The translations under genes and the position numbers were made by a program. A stretch of 64,000 nt of DNA from Faecalibacterium prausnitzii (GTDB lineage: Bacteria > Bacillota > Clostridia > Oscillospirales > Ruminococcaceae). Positions within the stretch are counted from its first letter, which is position 1; each line of letters starts with the position of its first letter. The stretch is from positions 2,170,001 to 2,234,000 of the forward strand of contig NZ_CP065377.1 in the NCBI RefSeq assembly GCF_019967995.1. The letters are read 5' to 3'. The notes under the pieces were generated by a model that worked only from the letters and a program-made list of their open reading frames with translations, was not told where the DNA came from and searched no databases. This document shows, piece by piece, positions 33,094 to 41,575 of the stretch.

Positions 33094-35544
33094 TTAGTCG
33101 CGGTACTCTTCCATCTTGAAGGCCTCGTACACGTCGCCTTCCTTGACGTCCGCAAACTTTGCCAGCGTGACGCCGCACTCGTAGCCCTCGGCCACTTCCT
33201 TGGCGTCATCCTTGAAGCGCTTCAGGGATGCGATCTCGTCCTCGGTGATGACGATGCCGTCACGGACGACACGCACCTTGCTGTCGCGGGTGATCTTGCC
33301 GCTGGTGACGCGGCAGCCTGCAACGGTGCCGACATTGCTGATCTTGTAGACCTGACGGACCTGCAGCTCGCCCAGCGAGACTTCGCGGAACTTAGGTGCC
33401 AGCATACCCTTCATAGCGTCGGTGACATCGTTGATGGCATCGTAGATGACGCGGTACATCCGCATCTCGACCTTGGTGGCAGCGGCTTCTTCCTTGGCCA
33501 CGTTGTCGGGGCGGACGTTGAAGCCGATGATGATGGCGTTGGACGCATCGGCCAGGTCCACGTCGGACTTGCTGATGGCACCGACACCGGCGTGGATGAC
33601 ACGGACGCGGACCTCGTCGTTGGAGATCTTTTCGAGGCTCTGCTTGACGGCCTCGGCGGAACCCTGTACATCGGCCTTGACGACGATGGCCAGCTCCTTC
33701 ATATCGTTCTGGGCCATCTGGCTGAACAGATTATCCAGCGTGACCTTCTGGAAGGCAGAGAACTGCTTCTCCTTGGCGGCAGCGATGCGCTGCTCGGCCA
33801 GCTCACGGGCCAGGCGCTCGTCGGCAACGGCCTCGAACAGGTCGCCTGCTTCGGGCACGGCGGTCAGGCCGGTGATCTCGACCGGGGTCGAGGGGCCGGC
33901 ATCGTTCAGCAGCTTGCCCTTGTCGCTGCGCATGGTGCGCACACGGCCCACGGCGGTACCGGCGATGATGACGTCACCGGCATGCAGGGTGCCGTTCTGG
34001 ACCAGAATGGTGGCGATGGGGCCCTGGCCCTTATCCAGGCGGGCTTCAACGACAGCACCCTTGGCGCGGCGGTTGGGGTTGGCCTTCAGTTCCATGACCT
34101 CGGCTTCCAGCGCGATGCGCTCCAGCAGGTCGTTGATGCCCATGCCGGTCAGCGCAGAAACGGGGATGCAGGCGACGTCGCCGCCCCAGTCTTCGGTGAT
34201 GATGCCGTACTTGGTCAGGCCTTCCATCACGCGCTCCGGGTTTGCGGTGGGCTTATCCATCTTGTTCATGGCCACGATCAGCTTGACGTTGGCGGCCTTG
34301 GCGTGGTTGATGGACTCCACGGTCTGGGGCATGATGCCGTCATCGGCTGCAACGACCAGGACCGCGATATCGGTCATGTTGGCACCGCGGGCACGCATGG
34401 AGGTGAACGCCTCGTGGCCCGGCGTATCCAGGAAGGTGATGACGCTGTCATTGACCTTGACCTGATAAGCACCGATGGCCTGGGTGATGCCGCCCGCCTC
34501 ACCGGCGGTGACGTTGGTCTTGCGGATGGCGTCCAGGATACTGGTCTTGCCGTGGTCAACGTGGCCCATGACGCAGACGACCGGCGGACGCTCGACGAGG
34601 TCTTCCTGTGCATCCTCTTCCTGCGTGAACAGGCGCTCCTCGATGGTCACATGCACCTCGTGCTCGACCTTGGCGTGGAACTCCTCGGCCAGCAGGGAGG
34701 CGGTATCGAAGTCGATGACATCGTTGATGGCGTGCATCTCGCCCATCTGCATGAACTTGGCGATGACCTTGCCGGCCTGCTGCTTGAGGCGGGCAGCCAG
34801 CTCACCGACGGTGATCTCGTCGGGGATGGAGACCTTCAGCTGTGCGTTGCGGGCCTTCTCCAGCTGGATGCGCTGCAGCCGCTCGAACTCGGTCTCGCGC
34901 TTGCCCTTCTGGAACTGCTGGCGCTGGCGCTGGCCGCGCTGGGTGAACTTCTGCTTGTTGCCCTGCGGGGTCGGCTTGCGGCGGTTCTCGGTGTTCTTGG
35001 TGGAGGCCAGATCGTCGTAACGGGCATCAAAGCGGTCCACGTTCACATCCACCGTGCGGGTATCGACGGTGACCTGGCTGTCCTCACGGCGGACAGAGAC
35101 CGACTGTGCCGGGGCGGTGGCCGCCTTGGCACCGGTCTCACGGGCCAGTTCGCTCAGAGAAACGGTCTTCTCTTCGCGCTTCTTGTGCTGCTCGTTCTTC
35201 TTGTTCTTCTGGTTCTGGTTGTTCTGGGGCTCTGCCTTCTTTGCAGGCTGAGCGGGCTGGGCTGCGGGCTTTTCAGCCTTGGGCTCTGCCTTCTTTTCGG
35301 CCTTTCTGGGCTGCTCGGCCTTCTTCTCCGGGGCCGGCTGCCGGGCGCTGTTCAGGTAGGCAGACAGGTCTGCCTCGCTGTTGTCCTTGCTGAATTTCTC
35401 CAGCAGGTAGTTCAGCTCGTTCTCCTCCAGAGTGGAGCTGTTCTTCTTGCCGGTGCTGCCCATCGCGGCCAGCTCATCCAGGACCTTCTTTGCGGAAATG
35501 TTCAGGTCCTTTGCAAAATCGCTCACTTTATATTTTACGGTCAT
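33094..35544 (-). CDS. infB: Translation initiation factor IF-2
   Basis: 816 aa. N-terminal IF2_N domain (res 1-50), then a Lys/Ala/Glu/Gln-rich linker (~70-240) including a second IF2_N-like piece. The G domain has G1 GHVDHGKT (327-334), G3 DTPGHEAF and G4 NKMD. The IF-2 C-terminal beta-barrel domains follow. It delivers fMet-tRNA to the 30S subunit. The start codon overlaps the stop of ylxQ (ATGA), so the two are coupled. The highly charged linker is typical but low-complexity. Confidence 0.97.
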   Translation of the reverse strand: MTVKYKVSDFAKDLNISAKKVLDELAAMGSTGKKNSSTLEENELNYLLEKFSKDNSEADLSAYLNSARQPAPEKKAEQPRKAEKKAEPKAEKPAAQPAQPAKKAEPQNNQNQKNKKNEQHKKREEKTVSLSELARETGAKAATAPAQSVSVRREDSQVTVDTRTVDVNVDRFDARYDDLASTKNTENRRKPTPQGNKQKFTQRGQRQRQQFQKGKRETEFERLQRIQLEKARNAQLKVSIPDEITVGELAARLKQQAGKVIAKFMQMGEMHAINDVIDFDTASLLAEEFHAKVEHEVHVTIEERLFTQEEDAQEDLVERPPVVCVMGHVDHGKTSILDAIRKTNVTAGEAGGITQAIGAYQVKVNDSVITFLDTPGHEAFTSMRARGANMTDIAVLVVAADDGIMPQTVESINHAKAANVKLIVAMNKMDKPTANPERVMEGLTKYGIITEDWGGDVACIPVSALTGMGINDLLERIALEAEVMELKANPNRRAKGAVVEARLDKGQGPIATILVQNGTLHAGDVIIAGTAVGRVRTMRSDKGKLLNDAGPSTPVEITGLTAVPEAGDLFEAVADERLARELAEQRIAAAKEKQFSAFQKVTLDNLFSQMAQNDMKELAIVVKADVQGSAEAVKQSLEKISNDEVRVRVIHAGVGAISKSDVDLADASNAIIIGFNVRPDNVAKEEAAATKVEMRMYRVIYDAINDVTDAMKGMLAPKFREVSLGELQVRQVYKISNVGTVAGCRVTSGKITRDSKVRVVRDGIVITEDEIASLKRFKDDAKEVAEGYECGVTLAKFADVKEGDVYEAFKMEEYRD

Positions 35545-35918
35545 TCGCTCATATCCTCCTCATTTTTGATTGCCCCGCAGTCCGACAGACGGTCAAAGCA
35601 GAGCTTTGCGAGGTTGCGGTCGGTCACGGCATACACCGCCACCGGTTTGCGGCTGATATCGGCCAGCCGGTCCTGTGTCAGCGGCATGGTGATCACATCC
35701 ACGAGGTCACCCACCGCATAATTCAAACGCTGCACGGTTTTGGCGCTGGCGTCGGATGCGGTCATCACGAGCCAGGCCTTGCCCTTGACGCAGGCGTCTT
35801 CCACGGCGTCAAAGCCCATGGTCAGCGCGCCCGCCTTGCGGCAGAGGCTGATGGCCTGATACAGGGCTTCCTGCGGGGGCAGGGTGGGCTTTTCGGTCTT
35901 TTTAGTCTGCTTTGCCAT
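35541..35918 (-). CDS. ylxQ: L7Ae-family ribosomal protein-like YlxQ
   Basis: 125 aa from ATG 35918 (AAAGGAGG upstream). Core of the L7Ae/L30e/S12e/Gadd45 kink-turn-binding fold: ALYQAISLCRKAGALTMGFD, KGKAWLVMTASDASAKTVQR, and ISRKPVAVYAVTDRNLAKLC. It is always found between rnpM (ylxR) and infB in Firmicutes and probably binds RNA. Its start lies within the 3' end of rnpM. Confidence 0.9.
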   Translation of the reverse strand: MAKQTKKTEKPTLPPQEALYQAISLCRKAGALTMGFDAVEDACVKGKAWLVMTASDASAKTVQRLNYAVGDLVDVITMPLTQDRLADISRKPVAVYAVTDRNLAKLCFDRLSDCGAIKNEEDMSE

Positions 35919-36201
35919 TCTGCTCCGCCTCCTTTGCGGCACCGGCCAGCTGTTCGGCCAGTGCATCGTACACTTCGGCGGGAACCGGCTGCTCAAAGCA
36001 GCGCTCCAGCGCCTTTTTCTTCTTTGCCTTTGCCAGGCAGGCCGGGTCCGGGCAGAGGTATGCGCCGCGGCCGGGCTTTTTGCCCACGAGGTCGATGCTG
36101 ATCTCGCCGCTGGGCGCGCGCACCACCCGCACCAGCTCCTTTTTGGGGCGGCTGGTCATGCAGCCGATGCACTGGCGGGCAGGGATCTTCTTCTGTGCCA
36201 T
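35902..36201 (-). CDS. rnpM: RNase P modulator RnpM (YlxR)
   Basis: 99 aa from ATG 36201 (AAGGAGGG, 7-base spacing). YlxR/DUF448 hallmarks: PARQCIGCMTSRPKKELVRV near the N-terminus, and KKPGRGAYLCPDPACLAKA. Known family members bind the RNase P RNA and modulate its activity. The gene overlaps ylxQ by 17 bp. Confidence 0.93.
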   Translation of the reverse strand: MAQKKIPARQCIGCMTSRPKKELVRVVRAPSGEISIDLVGKKPGRGAYLCPDPACLAKAKKKKALERCFEQPVPAEVYDALAEQLAGAAKEAEQNGKAD

Positions 36202-36233
36202 CCGATTTCCCTCCTTCGGCATGGGGCGGCTGC

Positions 36234-37349
36234 TTATTCTGCAGTCTCCTCGGTCTTGGTCTCTTCGGCCTTGGGCTCTTCCTCACCATAATAACCGCTT
36301 TCAGGGCGGATATCAATGTTGTAACCGGTCAGGCGGGCGCACAGGCGGGCGTTCTGGCCCTTGTTGCCGATGGCCAGGCTCAGCTGCTGGTCAGGCACGG
36401 TCACGCGGCAGGAGCGGGTCTCGCCGGGCAGCAGCTCGACCTTGAGCACCTTGGCGGGGCTGAGGGCTGCGGAGATGAACTCGGAGACATCCTCGCTCCA
36501 CTTCACGATGTCGATCTTCTCGCCGCCCAGCTTCTCGACGACAGCGGCCACACGGTCGCCGTGGGGGCCGATGCAGGCAGAAACGGGGTTGACGTTGGGG
36601 TCCTTGGACCAGACGGCCATCTTGGTGCGGGCACCGGCCTCGCGGCTGATGGCCTTGACCTCGACGGTGCCGTCGTAGATCTCCGGCACTTCCAGCTCGA
36701 ACAGACGCTTGACCAGGCCCGGATGGGTGCGGCTGATCATAACGCGGGCACCGCGCTCACCGCTGACGACGTCCACAACGTAGACCTGCAGGGTCTCGCC
36801 CTCGGTGTAGGTCTCGCCGGGCACCTGCTCGTTGCGGGGCAGGATGGCCTCGCCGCCCTTGCCCAGGTCCAGGGCCACGATGCCCTTCTCGTTGTCCACA
36901 CGGGTCACGGTGGCCTGGATGATGTCATGGGCGCGGCTCTGGATCTCGCTCAGCTGCTGGCTGCGCTCGGCCTCGCGGATGCCCTGACGGATGACGTGCT
37001 TTGCGGTCTGGGCTGCGATGCGGCCGAAGTCCCTGGTCTTGAGCGGGGTGACGACACGGTCGCCGATCTCGTAGCTCTTGCGCAGCTTCTGGGCCTCGGT
37101 CAGGCCGATCTCAGCGTGCTCATCGTACCAATCCTCATCGGCGACGACGTTCTGCAGCAGGGCCACATTGAACTTGCCGGTGGCGGGGTCGATCTCGACC
37201 ATGACGTTGTCGTCCTCGACCTCGTAGTTCTTCTTGACAGCGATCACGATGGCTGCCTTGATCTTCTCGATCAGGTACTCCGCGGTGATGCCGCGCTCGT
37301 GCTCCAGCATGGAGAGAGCTTCAAAAAATTCATTATTAGCAGCTGCCAT
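36234..37349 (-). CDS. nusA: Transcription termination/antitermination factor NusA
   Basis: 371 aa from ATG 37349 (TAGGAGG upstream). N-terminal RNA polymerase-binding domain (~1-125), S1 domain (~130-200), then two KH domains (~205-345) with ACIGPHGDRVAAVVEKLGGE and LAIGNKGQNARLCARLTGYN. The tail is acidic (EEEPKAEETKTEETAE) and the acidic repeats of the E. coli form are absent, as is usual in Firmicutes. Confidence 0.97.
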   Translation of the reverse strand: MAAANNEFFEALSMLEHERGITAEYLIEKIKAAIVIAVKKNYEVEDDNVMVEIDPATGKFNVALLQNVVADEDWYDEHAEIGLTEAQKLRKSYEIGDRVVTPLKTRDFGRIAAQTAKHVIRQGIREAERSQQLSEIQSRAHDIIQATVTRVDNEKGIVALDLGKGGEAILPRNEQVPGETYTEGETLQVYVVDVVSGERGARVMISRTHPGLVKRLFELEVPEIYDGTVEVKAISREAGARTKMAVWSKDPNVNPVSACIGPHGDRVAAVVEKLGGEKIDIVKWSEDVSEFISAALSPAKVLKVELLPGETRSCRVTVPDQQLSLAIGNKGQNARLCARLTGYNIDIRPESGYYGEEEPKAEETKTEETAE

Positions 37350-37380
37350 TTTTCGGGTTCCTCCTAATTCTTTCTCTTTT

Positions 37381-37872
37381 TCAGTCAAACAGATCCTCGT
37401 CGTCGCACAGACGCACGGTGCTGGCGGCCGACGCTTCAAAGTTCACGGTGCCATTCTCCGTCTCGACCGTGATGGTGCTGCCCTCGCGGCCGGTCAGGAT
37501 GCCGGAAAACTCCTTGGTGCCGTTCTCGTTGGCGCGGAACAGCTTGACGCTGACCTTCTGCCCCTTGACGGCCTCGTAATGTTCCGGGCGGGTCAGCTTG
37601 CGGCCCAGGCCGGGGCTGCCCACTTCCAGATAATAGCTCTGCTCAATGGGGTCTGCCTCATCCAGGATGGGGTCCAGCGCATGGGAGACATCGGCACAGG
37701 TGTCGGTGTCCATGGTGGTGCCGTCCGTCTTGTCGATGAGGACGCGAAGATACCAGTCCGGCCCTTCCTTTTCAAACACAACGTCCCACAGGCGCAGCCC
37801 CATGCCCTCCACGGTGGGGCGGACAAGCGCTTCGACTCTCTGGGCGGTATTGCCGCCAGACTGCTTCGCCAT
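37381..37872 (-). CDS. rimP: Ribosome maturation factor RimP
   Basis: 163 aa from ATG 37872 (GGAGGT, 6 bases). N-terminal domain with LRPTVE-like opening and LWDVVFEKEGPDWYLRVLID, then DVSHALDPILDEADPI and YYLEVGSPGLGRKLTRPEHY, followed by the C-terminal SH3-like domain. It promotes 30S assembly. It is the first gene of the long translation operon and has a good promoter. Confidence 0.95.
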   Translation of the reverse strand: MAKQSGGNTAQRVEALVRPTVEGMGLRLWDVVFEKEGPDWYLRVLIDKTDGTTMDTDTCADVSHALDPILDEADPIEQSYYLEVGSPGLGRKLTRPEHYEAVKGQKVSVKLFRANENGTKEFSGILTGREGSTITVETENGTVNFEASAASTVRLCDDEDLFD

Positions 37873-37945
37873 AAAAAACCTCCAAACAAACAAGAAACGC
37901 GGACCTTGCGGCCCACGTTCCATAAAAGTTATATCGTACAAATAG

Positions 37946-37974
37946 AATATACCATACTCCGGCAAAATATGCAA
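37946..37974 (-). promoter_or_regulatory. Promoter of the rimP-nusA-infB operon
   Basis: On the minus strand TTGCAT (37974-37969) and TATATT (37951-37946) are 17 bp apart, with an extended -10 TG. It partly overlaps a stem (AAGAGATT/AATCTCTT, 37973-38000) that may end the upstream aminopeptidase transcript. Confidence 0.75.
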
Positions 37975-37995
37975 GAGATTTCGTTGAAAAATCTC

Positions 37996-39237
37996 TTACA
38001 GCGCCCAGACACCGTTTTGGAAGAGGGTCACGGTGCGGCCGTCGCGGCATTTGCCGGTGATCTCGCTGTCCTCCGCACCGATCATGACGTCCTCGTGGAT
38101 GGCCGACTGGTTCATGCCGCGCTCCAACAGTTCCTCCTTGGAAAGGCGGGTGCCGTCGGCCGTGGTGCCGGGATAGCTGGCGCCGAAGGCGATGTGGCAG
38201 GCGGCGTTCTCATCGAACAGGGTGCTGTAGAACAGGGCACCGCTGCTGTTGATGGGGCTGGAAGCGGGCACGAGCGCCACTTCGCCGATGCTGCGGGCAC
38301 CCTCATCGGTGTCCAGCAGCTGACCCAGCAGGTCAGCGCCCTCCTCAGCGCCATGCTCCACGACCTTGCCGTCTTTGAAAGTAACATGGAAGCCCTTGAT
38401 GAGCTGGCCGTTGAAGACGTAGGGCTTGGTGCCGTAGACAACGCCGTTCACCTTGTCCTTGTGGGGCGCGGTGAAGACCTCTTCGGTGGGGATGTTGGGC
38501 AGGAACTCCACGCCCTTCTCGTTCCTGCTGCCGGCGCTCTCCCAGCTGGCCTTGTCGGCCAGACCGACGGTCAGATCGGTGCCGTTGCTGCTCTTGAAGT
38601 GGACGCTTTCGAGGTCGAAGGCGTTCATCTTGTCGCGCAGGGTCATCAGGCGGTCGAGGTGTGCTCTCCACTCGCCCACCGGGTCGCCGCCGGTCACACG
38701 GCAGACATCGAAGATGAGCTGCCACAGCTTCTCGATGGCCGCATCGGTGTCGAGGTCGGGGAACATCTTCTTCGCCCACGGCGCGCTCGGCATGGCAGCG
38801 ATGGACCACTGGACCCGGTCGTTCATGGTATACTCCCGCCACGGGGCCATGAATTTCCGGTTGGCGGCGTTCACCCGGCTGATCTTGGCGCTGTCCAGCC
38901 CGGCGTAGACCTCCGGATCATCGGCGATGAGGTGCAACACACAGACGCTGCCTTCGCTTTCGGCGTAATCCAGATAGCGGCGCAGCTGGTAAGGCTTGAA
39001 GTCCGTCAGGGCCTCCTCGCTGCCCAGTTCCATGCGGCTGCGGGAAACGGCATTGTCGTTCCAGTCCACCTGCACATCCCGCGCCCCGGCCTCAAAGGCG
39101 CTGCGGACGCACAGCCGGGCCAGCGGAGCCGCCTCCAGCGAGCAGCGGATGATCAGAGTCTGGCCCGGCTGGGGGTTCACTCCCACCCGGACAACAAAGT
39201 CGGCATATTTTTTCAGCAGTTCGTTGAAGTTTTCCAC
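37996..39237 (-). CDS. M29-family metalloaminopeptidase
   Basis: 413 aa from a GTG at 39237, chosen because AAAGGAA lies just upstream and the protein then starts VENFNELLKKYADFVVRVG, as AmpS/PepS proteins do; upstream in-frame codons have no ribosome binding site. Family landmarks: SNGTDLTVGLADKASW, PNIPTEEVFTAPHKDKVNG, VALVPASSPINSS and FDENAACHIAFGASYPG, which contain the Glu, His and Asp ligands of the two metal ions. Cytoplasmic; removes N-terminal residues from peptides. It has its own promoter and stands alone. Confidence 0.93.
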   Translation of the reverse strand: MENFNELLKKYADFVVRVGVNPQPGQTLIIRCSLEAAPLARLCVRSAFEAGARDVQVDWNDNAVSRSRMELGSEEALTDFKPYQLRRYLDYAESEGSVCVLHLIADDPEVYAGLDSAKISRVNAANRKFMAPWREYTMNDRVQWSIAAMPSAPWAKKMFPDLDTDAAIEKLWQLIFDVCRVTGGDPVGEWRAHLDRLMTLRDKMNAFDLESVHFKSSNGTDLTVGLADKASWESAGSRNEKGVEFLPNIPTEEVFTAPHKDKVNGVVYGTKPYVFNGQLIKGFHVTFKDGKVVEHGAEEGADLLGQLLDTDEGARSIGEVALVPASSPINSSGALFYSTLFDENAACHIAFGASYPGTTADGTRLSKEELLERGMNQSAIHEDVMIGAEDSEITGKCRDGRTVTLFQNGVWAL

Positions 39238-39287
39238 AAAAGTTCCTTTCCGCCGTGTAAAAACGGCACACAGTTGATCTTGTGTCC

Positions 39288-39316
39288 AGTATACCCTTTT
39301 TCCGAGGGGATGTCCA
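39288..39316 (-). promoter_or_regulatory. Promoter of the aminopeptidase
   Basis: On the minus strand TGGACA (39316-39311) and TATACT (39293-39288) are 17 bp apart. Confidence 0.7.
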
Positions 39317-39325
39317 CAGCCGAAA

Positions 39326-39427
39326 CAGAAAAAGTGACCGCCCAGCTCCCAACTCGTGCGGTCACTTTTTATAGTTGACATGCCGGAAAGGTGCTGACCG
39401 TTTGCCGGGCAGCATTCTCTTCGTCTA
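39326..39427 (-). ncRNA. Candidate small RNA between glyS and the aminopeptidase gene
   Basis: A promoter (39433-39461) is followed ~60 nt later by a strong terminator (39329-39370) and then by a separate promoter for the aminopeptidase. The resulting transcript would be about 100 nt with no ORF. It contains TGCTG...CAGCA and a CCGGCA repeat that can form a 5' hairpin. I do not recognise a family. It could also be leader RNA of an earlier-evolved attenuator. Confidence 0.4.
39329..39370 (-). terminator. Terminator of the candidate small RNA
   Basis: AAAAAGTGACCGC pairs with GCGGTCACTTTTT, 13 bp in all, so it works in either direction. Confidence 0.85.
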
Positions 39428-39432
39428 TTTAT

Positions 39433-39461
39433 ACTATACCACAGCCCCGCCGAAATTGCAA
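39433..39461 (-). promoter_or_regulatory. Promoter of the candidate small RNA
   Basis: On the minus strand TTGCAA (39461-39456) and TATAGT (39438-39433) are 17 bp apart. The -35 lies in the loop of the glyS stem-loop. Confidence 0.6.
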
Positions 39462-39475
39462 CGGCGGGGCTGATT
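39443..39475. terminator. Stem-loop downstream of glyS
   Basis: AGCCCCGCCG and CGGCGGGGCT form a 10-bp GC-rich stem with a 9-base loop. The T-run is weak on the glyS strand (GTGG follows), so termination there may be incomplete. Confidence 0.5.
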
Positions 39476-39499
39476 TTATCGCTCTGAAATCAAAAAAAC

Positions 39500-40921
39500 T
39501 CAGAACTCGATCTTGCTCTCGATGTAGCTCTTCAGCTCAGAGATGGGCATACGGACCTGCTCCATGGTGTCGCGGTCGCGGACGGTGACGCAGTTATCTG
39601 CTGCGATGCCCTTGGCCTCGTCGCCGACGGTGTCAAAGTCCACGGTGATGCAGTACGGGGTGCCGATCTCATCCTCACGGCGGTAACGCTTGCCGATGGA
39701 ACCGGTATCGTCGTAATCGACCATAAAGTACTTGCTCAGCTCGTTGCGGATCTCCATTGCCTTGTCGCCCAGCTTCTTGCTCAGGGGCAGGACAGCGCAC
39801 TTGTAGGGAGCCAGCGCCGGATGCAGGTGCAGGACGGTGCGGACGTCCTCCTTGCCCTTGGCATCCACGAGGTGCTCTTCGTCGTAGGCCTCGCACAGGA
39901 AGGCCAGCGCCACACGGTCACAGCCCAGAGACGGCTCGATGACGTAGGGGATGTAGTGCTCGTTGGTCTCGCTGTCGAAGTACTCCAGGCTCTTGCCGGA
40001 AGCCTCCTGATGGCGGCTCAGGTCGTAGTTGGTGCGGTCGGCAATGCCCCACAGCTCGCCCCAGTCGGTGAACGGGAAGGCATATTCGATATCGGTGGTG
40101 GCACGGCTGTAGAAAGCCAGCTCTGCGGGCTCGTGGTCACGCAGGCGCAGGTGCTCCTTCTGGATGCCCAGGCTCAGCAGCCAGTTCTCGCAGTAATCCT
40201 TCCAGTAAGCGAACCACTCCAGGTCGGTGCCCGGCTTGCAGAAGAACTCGCACTCCATCTGCTCGAACTCACGGGTGCGGAAGGTGAAGTTGCCCGGCGT
40301 GATCTCGTTGCGGAAAGCCTTGCCGACCTGGCAGACGCCGAAGGGCAGCTTGCGGCGGGTGGTGCGCTGGATGTTGGCAAAGTTGACGAAGATGCCCTGT
40401 GCGGTCTCCGGGCGGAGGTAGCAGGTCGAAGAGCTGTCCTCGGTGACGCCGATGGCCGTCTTGAACATCAGGTTGAACTTGCGGATGGGGGTGAAGTCAT
40501 GCTTGCCGCAGACGGGGCAGACGATATCCTCGTGCTCGGCGATGAACTGGTCCATCTCGTCAAAGCTCATGGCATCGACGTTCACTTCGGGGTGCTCGTC
40601 GCCGATGAGCTTGTCGGCGCGGTGGCGCGCCTTGCAGGCGCGGCAGTCCAGCAGCGGGTCCGAGAAACCCGCCACGTGACCGGTGGTGATCCAGGTCTGC
40701 GGATTCATGATGATGGCTGCATCCAGGCCCACGTTGTAGGGGCTCTCCTGCACGAACTTCTTCAGCCATGCTTTCTTGACGTTGTTCTTGAACTCGACGC
40801 CCAGCGGGCCGTAATCCCAGCTGTTGGCAAGACCGCCATAGATCTCCGAACCGGGGAACACGTAACCACGGTTCTTGCAGAGGTTGACGATCATATCAAG
40901 GGTCTTTTCGCTCTGTTCCAT
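39500..40921 (-). CDS. glyS: Glycyl-tRNA synthetase, single-chain type
   Basis: 473 aa from ATG 40921 (AAAGGATG upstream). Homodimeric alpha2 type of class II: N-terminal [31 protein letters not shown], a Cys-rich insertion (CRACKARH and CPVCGKHDF, possible zinc site), motif 2 [20 protein letters not shown], motif 3 [14 protein letters not shown], and a C-terminal anticodon-binding domain (~res 365-473) with [15 protein letters not shown]. It charges tRNA-Gly; two tRNA-Gly(GCC) genes lie at 46297 and 46513. Confidence 0.96.
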   Translation of the reverse strand: MEQSEKTLDMIVNLCKNRGYVFPGSEIYGGLANSWDYGPLGVEFKNNVKKAWLKKFVQESPYNVGLDAAIIMNPQTWITTGHVAGFSDPLLDCRACKARHRADKLIGDEHPEVNVDAMSFDEMDQFIAEHEDIVCPVCGKHDFTPIRKFNLMFKTAIGVTEDSSSTCYLRPETAQGIFVNFANIQRTTRRKLPFGVCQVGKAFRNEITPGNFTFRTREFEQMECEFFCKPGTDLEWFAYWKDYCENWLLSLGIQKEHLRLRDHEPAELAFYSRATTDIEYAFPFTDWGELWGIADRTNYDLSRHQEASGKSLEYFDSETNEHYIPYVIEPSLGCDRVALAFLCEAYDEEHLVDAKGKEDVRTVLHLHPALAPYKCAVLPLSKKLGDKAMEIRNELSKYFMVDYDDTGSIGKRYRREDEIGTPYCITVDFDTVGDEAKGIAADNCVTVRDRDTMEQVRMPISELKSYIESKIEF

Positions 40922-41005
40922 TGTAATAACATCCTTTCCGTCCGCGGCTGGCTTGCCGTGTCGTGTGTTGTATTGCGGCAGCCTTCCCAACTGCCGTATA
41001 TCTTT

Positions 41006-41034
41006 ATGCTACCATGTTTTGCCCGCTCCGTCAA
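41006..41034 (-). promoter_or_regulatory. Promoter of glyS
   Basis: On the minus strand TTGACG (41034-41029) and TAGCAT (41011-41006) are 17 bp apart. The stretch upstream holds a CCCCC/GGGGG stem (about 41043-41058) that may terminate rlmH. Confidence 0.65.
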
Positions 41035-41076
41035 TGCTTTGCGCCCCCAAACATGGGGGCCGGGCGCTGCGGGCCG

Positions 41077-41562
41077 TTACTTGTGGTATTTCATGCCCGC
41101 ATTGATGGTGCAGGCGCGGTAGAGCTGTTCCGTCAGCACCAGACGGGCCAGCTGGTGGGGCATCGTGATGCGGCCCATACTGAATTTGAGCGCCGCCGCC
41201 CGCTTGACCTCCTCGGCCAGCCCGTGGGACGAGCCGATGACGAAGGCCACATCCCCTGCCCCGCTGCCTGCGCGGTCGGCCAGAAAGCGGGCCAGCTCCT
41301 CCGAGGAGATCTGTCTGCCCTCAATGCACAGGGCCACGATGGCTGCGCCTTTGCGGACGTTCGAGAGGATGGCTTTTCCTTCCTTTTCCAGCGCCTTTTT
41401 CACCACCGCATCGGAGGCGTTCTTCTCCTCGATCTTTTCTTCCGGCAGCTCGATGATCCGGAAAGACGCAAAGGCCGCCAGACGCTTCTGGTACTCGGCC
41501 ACGCCCTCTGCAAAGTATTTTGCATTGAGCTTGCCCACACAGATCAGGTCGATATTTTGCAT
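41077..41562 (-). CDS. rlmH: 23S rRNA (pseudouridine(1915)-N3)-methyltransferase
   Basis: 161 aa, the usual size. SPOUT-fold knot motifs ALCIEGRQISSEELA, FVIGSSHGLAEEV and MPHQLARLVLTEQLYRA are present, as is the C-terminal G-x-K-Y-H-K ending. It methylates pseudouridine 1915 in helix 69. It lies 14 bp after parC and is probably cotranscribed. Confidence 0.95.
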   Translation of the reverse strand: MQNIDLICVGKLNAKYFAEGVAEYQKRLAAFASFRIIELPEEKIEEKNASDAVVKKALEKEGKAILSNVRKGAAIVALCIEGRQISSEELARFLADRAGSGAGDVAFVIGSSHGLAEEVKRAAALKFSMGRITMPHQLARLVLTEQLYRACTINAGMKYHK

Positions 41563-41575
41563 AGCGTCGTCTCCT

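Noticed and set aside
32767..35721. 984-codon open frame on the plus strand
   Set aside because: Antisense to infB and rbfA; Leu/Gly/Ala/Asp/Val-rich shadow without a ribosome binding site or motifs.
37234..39378. 714-codon frame on the plus strand
   Set aside because: Antisense to nusA start, rimP and the aminopeptidase gene; passes through promoter and terminator sequences.
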